DNA of 6,706 bases, from positions 1 to 6,706 of the forward strand of contig JAADGZ010000155.1 of assembly GCA_013152045.1 (NCBI GenBank), written 5' to 3'. The number at the start of each line of letters is the position of its first letter. Position 1 is the stretch's first letter. The stretch comes from Gammaproteobacteria bacterium (GTDB taxonomy: Bacteria > Pseudomonadota > Gammaproteobacteria > UBA6429 > Thiohalophilaceae). The position numbers and the translations under genes are program-made. Below are positions 1 through 6,344 of the stretch, piece after piece. Under the pieces are notes generated by a model. The model saw only the letters and a list, made by a program, of their open reading frames with translations, was not told the origin of the DNA and searched no databases.

Positions 1-40
1 GCTGACTCACTACAATTTGTAAGACATAATTTTCCGTCAT
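1..40 (-). CDS. 5' end of an unidentified gene, cut by the left edge
   Basis: An ATG at 40-38 on the minus strand opens a frame that stays open to the edge, giving MTENYVLQIVVSQ and continuing outside. Upstream lies AAGGAG, a strong Shine-Dalgarno sequence, but its spacing of about 13 bases is longer than ideal. The orientation matches every other gene here. Thirteen residues are too few to name a family, and an open frame this short could arise by chance, so this is a tentative call resting on the ribosome site and the strand. Confidence 0.4.
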   Translation of the reverse strand, partial: MTENYVLQIVVSQ

Positions 41-395
41 AACGCTTTTAGCTCTCCTTGACCTGTATCAAATGCTACAAGTTATCTGTATTAAATCCCA
101 CAATTTGACTAAGAATAAGCGCATAGACAACAATTCAAGCTAAAGAATAGAACGTTCCAGAAGATTCACAAGAATTAATTTAAAGACAGGCACAGGTATT
201 ATAGATTTTCCAAACAGGAGCATTTTAAATCCCTATAATAATTTCAGGGTGCCAACAGTGACATAAAAGCATATTTTTGGTTCCCGTTGGCGATGCTCAA
301 GCTGAGCGAAAGCATTGTCGAAGGAAACGTACCACGAAGGTGGAAGTTAAAGAATGATCAGGTTTTTAAGAACTTTTATTTAGCCCGAACTTGCG
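41..395. other. AT-rich intergenic gap with no convincing gene
   Basis: This gap lies between the stop of the TlpA-like gene and the probable gene start at the left edge. It is AT-rich and holds no open frame with coding character. The only recognisable content is a degenerate repeat copy at 302-338. No strong intrinsic terminator follows the TlpA-like stop: the CCCT/AGGG pairing at 231-249 has only four base pairs and no T tract. A promoter for the left-edge gene is expected here, but no hexamer pair stands out. A TATAAT on the minus strand near 199-204 has no good -35 partner. Confidence 0.6.
302..338 (+). repeat. Degenerate copy of the GTTCG...CGAAC palindromic repeat
   Basis: Three blocks occur in the same order as in the clear copy at 2715-2750: CTGAGC (302-307), TTGTCGAAGG (315-324) and ACCACGAA (331-338). 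Relative to that copy, GAAAGCA is inserted after the first block and the spacer before the last block is longer. A small hairpin GCTCA/TGAGC sits at 295-307. Both copies lie in intergenic DNA in the same orientation. That they share one origin is inferred from the three shared blocks. Confidence 0.55.
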
Positions 396-989
396 CTATT
401 TTCCCAACAGTTCATGCACCAATTTACGTACTGCCGGGTGGTCGAAATCACGCCCGCCAACAGCACGATAGACGACCCGTCCCTGCTTGTCGATGAGCAG
501 CGTAGTTGGCATACCTTTGACGCCATACAGCTCTGAAACTTTGCCTTTACGATCAAACAGAATAGGAAAATTTGGAAACACGCTGAGCTGACCCATATAG
601 GAAAACACATGGTCAGGATCCTCAAACTGGTTGACCCCCAGCACTACAAAACCCTGCTCTTTCAGATCCTGATAGATGGATTCCATCGAAGGAATTTCAT
701 GCCGACAGGGCGGGCACCAGGTGGCCCAGAAATTCAGCATAACAACCTTACCCCGATAGTCACTGAGTGATCGTGACTCGCCATCCATGTTCTTGAGGCT
801 AAAATCAGGCGCAAGTACCGGTGTCTTTAGCTTTGTCAGTGCATGGCTAAGTTTGGGTGCAGCCGGAAATGCTGCCTGCACCACCGTGATGGGCAAAGAC
901 AGGCTCAGTAACAGCACGCTCAATAAGCGCAGGCTAGGAACGCGGCGCTTTGGCCGGTGCGCAACGCAGGTTTTTAAAAACGCCTTCAT
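396..989 (-). CDS. TlpA/ResA-like periplasmic thioredoxin
   Basis: Predicted exported thiol-disulfide oxidoreductase of 197 residues. The N-terminus has basic residues (HRPKRR, 11-16) and then a leucine-rich hydrophobic stretch ending near VVQA (about 20-39), which reads as a signal peptide or membrane anchor. The thioredoxin fold starts at APDFSL (60-65). The active site FWATWCPPC has cysteines 92 and 95, and the cis-proline is in GMPTT (Pro161). These features place it in the TlpA/ResA/DsbE group, whose members keep periplasmic cysteines reduced, often for cytochrome c maturation or metalloprotein assembly. The ATG at 989 is chosen because AAGG (998-1001) lies 8 bases upstream and the signal peptide follows; an upstream in-frame start at 1088 would bury the signal. 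The start overlaps the preceding gene by 56 bases, suggesting translational coupling. The physiological substrate is unknown. Confidence 0.9.
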   Translation of the reverse strand: MKAFLKTCVAHRPKRRVPSLRLLSVLLLSLSLPITVVQAAFPAAPKLSHALTKLKTPVLAPDFSLKNMDGESRSLSDYRGKVVMLNFWATWCPPCRHEIPSMESIYQDLKEQGFVVLGVNQFEDPDHVFSYMGQLSVFPNFPILFDRKGKVSELYGVKGMPTTLLIDKQGRVVYRAVGGRDFDHPAVRKLVHELLGK

Positions 990-1515
990 GTTTCTTACCT
1001 TGCAGAGTCCAGAAATAATGCAGAGCAACCTGCGTATCCGGCGGCAAAGCCAGGGTAGTAAAACCCTGGCTCCAGTCACCCGGTGCAAAAGTTTGCTCGT
1101 CGGGTAGCAGGGAAAATCGAAATGTCACTCCCATGCTCCGCCATTCTTTGAGCCACTGAGTTTTGGTCTTGACCGGATGTGATTGCCCATCCTGGGTGAC
1201 ATAACGCCAGTCAGCTACCCGATAACTCAGCGCTTGATCGGATTCATTCTTGATAATGGTGCCAAAAATACAGTAACTCGCCATCAGCTCCACCACCTTG
1301 TTAGGCAAGCCCCTTGCGCTATAAACTGCACGCACATAATCCGGTAACAGCTGGATAAATTGCAGGCTAAAGCCCGGATGTTGCGCTTTCCAGGACAACA
1401 GGCCACTATTATCATCAGTGAATTTCTGTACCTCAGCGTTGACCGGCAGAACCTGCAGCAGAATCAGAGCGAATAGAAAAACAAGCTTCACCGAGCTAAG
1501 GGGAAAAAATTTCAT
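934..1515 (-). CDS. Unrecognised secreted protein with two cysteines
   Basis: I do not recognise this family. From the ATG at 1515 it has 193 residues. A typical signal peptide spans about 1-27: Lys2, a hydrophobic core, and a likely cleavage after PVNA. The mature part reads as soluble and rich in short beta-type segments, with no membrane helix. Its only two cysteines are Cys82 (ASYCIFG) and Cys185 (LRCAP), so a single disulfide is possible. A GTG at 1566 would add 17 residues ahead of the signal peptide. Neither start has a clear Shine-Dalgarno, so the signal peptide decides the choice. The gene follows uppP by 77 bases (26 if GTG is used) and its last 56 bases overlap the thioredoxin gene. 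This context hints at export and thiol chemistry, but no function can be assigned. Confidence 0.75.
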   Translation of the reverse strand: MKFFPLSSVKLVFLFALILLQVLPVNAEVQKFTDDNSGLLSWKAQHPGFSLQFIQLLPDYVRAVYSARGLPNKVVELMASYCIFGTIIKNESDQALSYRVADWRYVTQDGQSHPVKTKTQWLKEWRSMGVTFRFSLLPDEQTFAPGDWSQGFTTLALPPDTQVALHYFWTLQGKKHEGVFKNLRCAPAKAPRS

Positions 1516-1592
1516 GGGTGGATAATAGCTGACTTTTGGCTGTAACCCCAGTTTTTCTGCACTCACACCATTCGTACAAACACAATAGCATA

Positions 1593-2366
1593 TTACGAAT
1601 TAAACCATAAAAGCAAAATCACACCAAAAAATATCCGGTAAATGCCAAAGGCTACAAAGGTGAATCTTTCTAGAAATACCAGGAATAGTTTTATAGTCAA
1701 ATATGCAACTAGAAAGGCCACGACAAAGCCAACGGCCAAATTCATAATATTTGCATCACTAAACTCATGATAGTGTTTCAGCAGATCGTAGGCGGTAACG
1801 GCACCCATAACGGGGAAAGCCAATAAAAAACTAAATTCAGCACTTGCCTTGCGGCTTAAACCCACCAGCAAAGCACCTATTATAGTTGAACCCGCCCGGC
1901 TAGTTCCGGGAATAAGAGCAAACACCTGGGCAAGCCCGATCCATAAAGATTGCTTAAACGTGACTTTTTCAACATCATCAATCAGTTTGACTTCATTCGG
2001 GATAAAAAACTTTTCAACTAGCAAAAAAACGATGCCACCGACTATAAACATAGTCGCGACTATCTCTATACTAAAGAGTTCTTTTATTTGATGCGAAAAA
2101 ACAAACCCCACCACGCCAATGGGTAGAAATGCCAGAATTATTTTTTTCCATAAATCTATTTTTTGTAACGTGAATTTATCTCTATAATTAAAAACTACAG
2201 CCAAAATGGCGGCAAATTGAATAATGACTTCATAGGCCTTGGTGACACTAGTTTGCTCTATGCCTAAAAAATGGCTGGCGACAATAAGGTGCCCGGTTGA
2301 AGATATGGGCAAAAACTCCGTAAAGCCTTCTATAACCCCTAATATTATCGAATCAAAAACAGTCAT
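1593..2366 (-). CDS. uppP: Undecaprenyl-diphosphate phosphatase UppP (BacA family)
   Basis: Integral membrane enzyme (EC 3.6.1.27) that removes a phosphate from undecaprenyl diphosphate to regenerate the lipid carrier for peptidoglycan and other surface polymers; extra copies are known to confer bacitracin resistance. Both family signatures are present: [14 protein letters not shown] (13-26, with Glu13, Glu17 and His26 matching the catalytic Glu/Glu/His of the family) and PGTSRAGST (153-161, with the conserved Arg157). [16 protein letters not shown] (171-186) is also typical. The 257 residues are slightly fewer than the roughly 270 of E. coli UppP and look complete, with hydrophobic segments throughout. 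The ATG at 2366 has AAAGGA (2372-2377) five bases upstream. The gene is much richer in A+T than the ABC genes. It probably heads a transcript with the two secreted-protein genes downstream. Confidence 0.97.
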   Translation of the reverse strand: MTVFDSIILGVIEGFTEFLPISSTGHLIVASHFLGIEQTSVTKAYEVIIQFAAILAVVFNYRDKFTLQKIDLWKKIILAFLPIGVVGFVFSHQIKELFSIEIVATMFIVGGIVFLLVEKFFIPNEVKLIDDVEKVTFKQSLWIGLAQVFALIPGTSRAGSTIIGALLVGLSRKASAEFSFLLAFPVMGAVTAYDLLKHYHEFSDANIMNLAVGFVVAFLVAYLTIKLFLVFLERFTFVAFGIYRIFFGVILLLWFNS

Positions 2367-2395
2367 ATTAATCCTTTGTTTTTAGTTTTTATCAA

Positions 2396-2442
2396 ATACC
2401 ACCCGCCAGAGCGGGTGGTATGATGAAAACCCCTGAAAGGGG
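2396..2442. repeat. Two tandem hairpins ahead of uppP
   Basis: The first hairpin is perfect: ATACCACCCGC (2396-2406), loop CAGA, and GCGGGTGGTAT (2411-2421), 11 bp. Eight bases later comes a short one: CCCCT (2430-2434), loop GAA, AGGGG (2438-2442). The first ends only 29 bases before the uppP ATG. Such compact ACCACCCGC hairpins resemble the palindromic ends of IS200/IS605-type elements and REP sequences; that link is an impression from the sequence, not a proven match. If transcribed with uppP they would fold in its 5' leader. Read on the minus strand, the short hairpin is followed by TTTT and might act as a weak terminator. Confidence 0.7.
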
Positions 2443-2557
2443 CTATGGTGCCAGTTAAACAACCTGCCAGCCTCATTGTTCTCTTCCCGTTCCTGGCACT
2501 TTATATAAGCTTTTGTAGATACCATCACCCTCATCTCTGCGCCATCATGTTGTGATT

Positions 2558-2589
2558 TCTGGTTCCCACGCTCCCGCGTGGGAACCAGA
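2558..2589. repeat. Perfect 14-bp hairpin, dispersed-repeat type
   Basis: The arm TCTGGTTCCCACGC (2558-2571) pairs without mismatch with GCGTGGGAACCAGA (2576-2589) across the four-base loop TCCC. The core GGTTCCCACGC...GCGTGGGAACC matches, from memory, a palindrome scattered in intergenic DNA of many proteobacteria. On the plus strand it is followed by GAAAAAG and on the minus strand by a mixed sequence, so neither side has the T tract expected of an intrinsic terminator. I treat it as a mobile or REP-like repeat. Confidence 0.8.
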
Positions 2590-2596
2590 GAAAAAG

Positions 2597-2625
2597 ATTA
2601 TAAATTAACCAGGCAGCAATGTCTG
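2597..2625 (-). promoter_or_regulatory. Candidate sigma70 promoter for uppP
   Basis: On the minus strand a perfect -10 TATAAT (2602-2597) lies 17 bases after CAGACA (2625-2620), which matches four of six bases of the -35 consensus TTGACA. Transcription would begin around 2590, at the border of the 14-bp hairpin, giving uppP a long leader of about 220 bases. The surrounding DNA is AT-rich, so a chance match is quite possible; closer to uppP I found no better pair. Confidence 0.35.
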
Positions 2626-2629
2626 TTAC

Positions 2630-2673
2630 AGTTCAATCGCATTTTTTGGCCTGAACAGGAAAACGATTGAACT
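2630..2673. repeat. 10-bp inverted repeat
   Basis: AGTTCAATCG (2630-2639) pairs perfectly with CGATTGAACT (2664-2673) across a 24-base loop. The loop contains CTGAACAGGAA (2651-2661), the exact complement of 2697-2707 inside the neighbouring inverted-repeat element, and a small CCTG/CAGG hairpin (2650-2659). Its closeness to the next element suggests the two belong to one larger repeat unit, but the boundary cannot be set from one copy. Confidence 0.55.
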
Positions 2674-2678
2674 TGACT

Positions 2679-2792
2679 CTAAATAAGTGTTCCGAATTCC
2701 TGTTCAGTAAAACCGTTCGCCCTGAGCTTGTCGAAGGGCTCACCACGAACATAAAGCTTGGTAGTGGACAGGAATTCGAAATACGTATTTAG
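2679..2792. repeat. 114-bp element bounded by imperfect 31-base inverted repeats
   Basis: The left arm 2679-2709 and the inverted right arm 2762-2792 match at 26 of 31 positions; the strongest block is CGAATTCCTGT (2693-2703), perfect over 11 bases. The interior holds the GTTCG...CGAAC palindrome. No protein is encoded. Size and shape fit a small non-autonomous mobile element (MITE-like) or a nested repeat. No clear target-site duplication is seen at the ends. The right arm lies 11 bases from the ABC ATPase stop codon, so the structure may also help terminate that transcript. Confidence 0.6.
2715..2750. repeat. GTTCG...CGAAC palindromic dispersed repeat
   Basis: The outer arms GTTCG (2715-2719) and CGAAC (2746-2750) and the inner arms GCCCT (2719-2723) and AGGGC (2735-2739) surround GAGCTTGTCGA. 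This resembles, from memory, a very common intergenic repeat of proteobacteria (CCCTGAGC-TTGTCGAAGGG core). Read on the minus strand it lies downstream of the ABC ATPase gene and is followed by GGTTTTAC, so it could serve as a modest transcription terminator for that operon. A degenerate copy lies at 302-338. Confidence 0.7.
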
Positions 2793-2803
2793 TCAGTCTA
2801 GGT

Positions 2804-4831
2804 TTATTTTGTGAGCAAATGACAACGCACTTCATGTTCCCCGTCCAGAATAGAAACCGGTGGGTACGTTTGCCGACATTGATCCATGACCTGCGGGCAG
2901 CGGGGATGGAAATGACAGCCCTGAGGTGGATAAATCGGCGAAGGCAATTCGCCTTCAAGGCGGATTGCTTCACGCGGGCTAAAGGCTTTTGATTTATTCT
3001 CGATGATAGGTACTGCGGAGAGCAGAGCTTCAGTGTAGGGGTGTCGCGGAGAAAGCAGAACCTTTTCTGCCGGACCTTTTTCAACAATGCGACCAAGATA
3101 CATTACTGCGATCTCATGTGCCAGATATTCAACCACAGAGATATTATGCGTGATAAAAAGATAACTGATTCCCAACTCAAGCTGTAATTTTTTTAATAGG
3201 TTGAGAGTCTGCGCCTGTACGGAAACATCCAGCGCACTGGTGGGTTCATCACAGACGATCACGTCAGGCCTGACTGCCAGTGCCCGCGCAATGCTGATGC
3301 GCTGACGCTGGCCGCCAGAAAACTCGTGCGGATAACGGTATTGGGCATCAAGCGGCATACCTACCTGTTGCAACAAGCTGTCAATCATGGCTTGACCTTG
3401 CTGCTGGCTGCTGGCGATATGCTGGGCGCGCATACCTTCCTGTAAAATTTCTCCCACCATCATGCGCGGGTTCAGTGATGAAAAAGGATCCTGAAAAATG
3501 ATCTGAAAGTGCGCCCGCAAGCGGCGCAAAGGCTTGCCTTTAAGGCTCGTCAGTTCCTGCTCCTCTAGTTGCACCGAACCGGCACTGGGTCGGATTAATT
3601 GTAGCAGGGCCTTGCCCGCTGTAGTCTTGCCACAACCCGACTCCCCGACCAAAGCCAACGTCTGCCCCTGACGCAGTTTTAGATCGATGCCATCAACGGC
3701 ATAGACATGGCCAACTATGCGTTTGAACAAACCCTTGCGAATAGGGAAATGCACCTTAAGATCACGCGCCTGCATAACCACAGCCTGTGCCGTTCTATTT
3801 TTAGTCATAATCGGTTTAGCGGTGGAGACGAATACACGTTCATCTACCGCAACGCGATTAATGTATAAATGGCAACGCACCCGATGGCCGTTGGCCAGGC
3901 TATGCCAATCGGGTATTTCATTCTCACAGGGAGCATGTGCCTGTTCACAACGATCCGCAAACCGGCAGCCTTTAAATTCTGTATTCAACGGTGGTACATT
4001 GCCATGAATAGTTTCAAGCTGCGTATCACGCTTGTGCATACCCGGCAGGGCGGCGAACAGTTTGCGCGAATAAGGATGGGCCGAGGCTGAAAAAAACTGT
4101 TGCCGCGTTGCCTGTTCAATGATCTGTCCGGCATACATCACGGCCAACCGATCCACGCGATCCGCGACAATGCCAAGATCATGGGTAATAAGCAGGATGG
4201 CCATACCGGTCCGCTGCTGGATGTCCTTGAGCAAATCCAGCACCTGCGCCTGAATGGTTACATCTAACGCCGTAGTCGGCTCATCGGCAATCAGTAAATC
4301 AGGTTTAGCCGCAAGTGCTATGGCAATCATCACTCGCTGTTTCATGCCCCCGGACAATTGGTGCGGATAGTCATTCAAGCGGCGACTCGGATCGGGAATG
4401 CCCACTGCCGCCAGGGTACGAATCACTTCGGCCTGAATCTTTTTTTGCTTCCCGTTCAGGCGCAAAACCTCGACGATCTGCTCACCGATAGTCATTACCG
4501 GATTGAGTGAAGTCATGGGTTCCTGAAAAATCATCGCCATACGCTGACCGCGAACATGGCGCATCTTCTGCTCGGAATACTGCAACAGATCTTGATCCTG
4601 AAACAGTACGCTGCCTGCGACAATGCGTCCGGCAGGCGAAGGCACCAGTTGCATCAACGACAGGGCCGTCATCGACTTACCGCAACCAGATTCGCCCAAC
4701 AGGGCGAAGGTCTCACCGTTGCGAATATCAAAACTGACTTTATCGACCACGCGAAACGGGCTTTCTCCCGCTTCAAACCAGGTACTTAGCTCCTTCACGC
4801 TAAGTAAGTTGGCCGAGCTTTTATCGGCCAT
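2804..4831 (-). CDS. Fused double ATPase of a peptide-type ABC importer
   Basis: Cytoplasmic energy-coupling subunit of 675 residues with two complete nucleotide-binding domains, as in YejF, GsiA or an OppD-OppF fusion. Domain 1: Walker A GESGCGKS (46-53), Q-loop Gln103, signature LSGGMKQ (159-165), Walker B LLIADE (179-184), His217. Domain 2: Walker A GESGCGKT (396-403), Gln447, FSGGQRQ (504-510), VIVCDE (524-529), His562 in THNIS. Both sites therefore look active. Each domain ends in the oligopeptide/dipeptide transporter C-terminal region with four cysteines at identical spacing (289, 295, 302, 320 and 639, 645, 652, 670); in related Opp/Dpp ATPases this region is reported to bind a [4Fe-4S] cluster. 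It is longer than E. coli YejF (529 residues). The ATG at 4831 overlaps the permease stop as TGATG, indicating coupled translation. Peptide transport is inferred from family; the substrate is unknown. Confidence 0.95.
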   Translation of the reverse strand: MADKSSANLLSVKELSTWFEAGESPFRVVDKVSFDIRNGETFALLGESGCGKSMTALSLMQLVPSPAGRIVAGSVLFQDQDLLQYSEQKMRHVRGQRMAMIFQEPMTSLNPVMTIGEQIVEVLRLNGKQKKIQAEVIRTLAAVGIPDPSRRLNDYPHQLSGGMKQRVMIAIALAAKPDLLIADEPTTALDVTIQAQVLDLLKDIQQRTGMAILLITHDLGIVADRVDRLAVMYAGQIIEQATRQQFFSASAHPYSRKLFAALPGMHKRDTQLETIHGNVPPLNTEFKGCRFADRCEQAHAPCENEIPDWHSLANGHRVRCHLYINRVAVDERVFVSTAKPIMTKNRTAQAVVMQARDLKVHFPIRKGLFKRIVGHVYAVDGIDLKLRQGQTLALVGESGCGKTTAGKALLQLIRPSAGSVQLEEQELTSLKGKPLRRLRAHFQIIFQDPFSSLNPRMMVGEILQEGMRAQHIASSQQQGQAMIDSLLQQVGMPLDAQYRYPHEFSGGQRQRISIARALAVRPDVIVCDEPTSALDVSVQAQTLNLLKKLQLELGISYLFITHNISVVEYLAHEIAVMYLGRIVEKGPAEKVLLSPRHPYTEALLSAVPIIENKSKAFSPREAIRLEGELPSPIYPPQGCHFHPRCPQVMDQCRQTYPPVSILDGEHEVRCHLLTK

Positions 4832-6342
4832 CAGGATTTACCCCGCAGAGTCAGACGCGGATCGAAGGCATCCCGCACCGCATCAGAAAACAGGTTGGCC
4901 GCCAACACTAAGGTAAACATAAACACAAAAGCGGCCACCAGTGACCACCAAACCACCGGCTCACGCGCCAACTCCAGGCGCGCGCCATTGATCATATTGC
5001 CCCAACTGATGGTAGAAGGATCCACGCCGACGCCAACATAGGACAGCACCGCCTCGGCCAGTACCAGGCCGCTGAAATCCAGCACCACCATGATCAGAAC
5101 GATATGCAGGACATTGGGCAACAGATGGCGAACGATGATGGTAAAGTGACCGACGCCGAAAGCCGTTGCCGCCTGGATGTAATCCATTTCCCGAAGTTTG
5201 AGGGTTTCCCCGCGTAGCAGACGACAGAGTCCAGTCCAACTGGTGATCCCTAACACCACACACAGCGCCAGTAGTTTTAGATCCGCCTGATCCCGCACTG
5301 ACTCAAAGAGTTCAGGATGATTAGCCATATACACCTGTATCGACAACACCGCAGCAGCAATCAACAGTATGCCCGGCACGGAGCTGAGCGTGGTATAGAT
5401 ATATTGAATCAGATCATCCACCCAGCCGCGAAAATAGCCCGCCATAATGCCGAGCAGAATCGCGAAAGGCAGCATAATCAAAGTCGTTAGAGTGCCGATT
5501 ACCAAGCCGGTACGAATGCTTTTTAGAGTCAGATAAAGAACATCTTGTCCTACCTTGTCGGTACCAAATACATGATAGAAAAAACTCAGTTTCCAGACAA
5601 TGGATGAGAGAACAATCAGCACCGCTAGAGTGTACAACACCACACGCAGAGACGCGGCGGATTCTGCTTGCCAGCACTGCTGCCAGGCTTGTTTAAACGA
5701 TACAGATTGACGTCGAGCCAGATAAGTCAACAGCAACAAAAACAATACAGCAATAATGATTAGCCCTTGTGCTGCACCAAGCAATAGTTTGGATAAAATA
5801 TCCTCAGCACGCTGGTTTGCCGGATCCTGCAGATATGCCGCAGCATATTTTAGTCTCGGATAAGCCCGGTACTGACTGCCATCACTGGCAACCATGGTTT
5901 CCATGGCATACAACTGATAGGCAAAAGGCGATGAATAGGTTTTTTCTACGTGTTTACGCAAGTGAGACAACACCCCATCAAGTGCGCTGAACACCTCAAC
6001 CGAATACAATTTTTCACCATTATTAGCATTTTCACCCGGCAGGGGCTGGCGATAATGAATCGAGTCCAACAAACCGACAAGTATATAGGCACAGAGAATA
6101 ACAAGCGCAAGCAACGCCCGACGGTTGTTCAACACATGCCGCCAGGGCAGGCGCAGGTGTGGTTTGTGGCGGATATAGGCACCCAGAAAAATCCCCATTG
6201 CCACTAACAGATAAATAAAGCGATCGGTCCAAAGTACCACCGGCTTTACCCCGAGTAGCCCCGGCAATAGAACCAGCAGTAAAGTCGCGCTAAAAACAAT
6301 GAGTAAGGGCGCAAACCAGAATTTTTTTCTCATGGCCTGCAT
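4831..6342 (-). CDS. OppC/DppC-type permease with a large N-terminal extension
   Basis: Inner-membrane channel subunit of 503 residues, against roughly 300-340 for most OppC, DppC or YejE proteins. The core is C-terminal: FGTDKVGQD (about 259-267), the usual OppC landmark, and an EAA-type ATPase-docking loop with LREMDYIQAATAFGVG (about 383-398) and RHLLPN (405-410). The end DAVRDAFDPR is typical. The first 250 residues hold about five hydrophobic segments (near 10-31, 41-57, 76-93, 184-206, 233-250) and a polar stretch (about 98-183), probably periplasmic, giving about ten helices in all. The ATG at 6342 is chosen because GGA lies six bases upstream and it leaves a 2-base gap after the preceding stop; a TTG at 6348 would instead overlap that stop by 4 bases and add two residues. 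It should pair with the upstream permease and be driven by the double ATPase. Confidence 0.93.
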   Translation of the reverse strand: MQAMRKKFWFAPLLIVFSATLLLVLLPGLLGVKPVVLWTDRFIYLLVAMGIFLGAYIRHKPHLRLPWRHVLNNRRALLALVILCAYILVGLLDSIHYRQPLPGENANNGEKLYSVEVFSALDGVLSHLRKHVEKTYSSPFAYQLYAMETMVASDGSQYRAYPRLKYAAAYLQDPANQRAEDILSKLLLGAAQGLIIIAVLFLLLLTYLARRQSVSFKQAWQQCWQAESAASLRVVLYTLAVLIVLSSIVWKLSFFYHVFGTDKVGQDVLYLTLKSIRTGLVIGTLTTLIMLPFAILLGIMAGYFRGWVDDLIQYIYTTLSSVPGILLIAAAVLSIQVYMANHPELFESVRDQADLKLLALCVVLGITSWTGLCRLLRGETLKLREMDYIQAATAFGVGHFTIIVRHLLPNVLHIVLIMVVLDFSGLVLAEAVLSYVGVGVDPSTISWGNMINGARLELAREPVVWWSLVAAFVFMFTLVLAANLFSDAVRDAFDPRLTLRGKS

Positions 6343-6344
6343 CG

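Larger units (their letters stand above)
2367..2803. other. Repeat-dense intergenic region between the ABC operon and uppP
   Basis: These 437 bases hold no supported gene. They carry, from uppP outward, two tandem hairpins (2396-2442), a weak TGCCAG/CTGGCA pairing (2465-2498), a perfect 14-bp hairpin (2558-2589), a candidate promoter (2597-2625), a 10-bp inverted repeat (2630-2673) and an inverted-repeat-bounded element (2679-2792). The region must end the ABC transcript and start the uppP transcript, so some hairpins may be terminators. Stretches without recognised content are about 2443-2464 and 2499-2557. Confidence 0.8.

Noticed and set aside
58..87. Plus-strand TTGACC followed by TTATCT, resembling a sigma70 promoter
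   Set aside because: The -10 match is weak, and no plus-strand gene follows it.
140..223. Minus-strand short frame of 27 codons beginning MLLFGKSIIP, with AGGG seven bases before the ATG
   Set aside because: AT-rich intergenic setting, no recognisable family, and length within chance expectation. The ribosome-site match is only four bases.
235..262. Minus-strand TGGCAC resembling the -24 box of a sigma54 promoter
   Set aside because: The required TTGC/GC element at -12 is absent at the correct spacing.
287..496. Plus-strand open frame of 69 codons
   Set aside because: It runs into the 3' end of the TlpA-like gene on the opposite strand and covers the degenerate repeat; no family features.
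990..1088. Upstream extension of the TlpA-like gene by 33 codons
   Set aside because: It would place basic, unrelated residues ahead of the signal peptide, while the ATG at 989 has its own ribosome site.
2396..2500. Known riboswitch class ahead of uppP
   Set aside because: I could not match the paired segments and conserved bases of any riboswitch family I know.
2396..2589. CRISPR array or integron attC site
   Set aside because: The hairpins differ in sequence, there are no regular direct repeats with spacers, and no cas or integrase gene is present.
2693..2778. Complete insertion sequence
   Set aside because: The space between the inverted repeats is too short to code for a transposase.
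2740..3096. Minus-strand open frame of 118 codons at the ABC ATPase 3' end
   Set aside because: It lies mostly within the ATPase gene in another frame, where clear conserved motifs establish the true reading frame.
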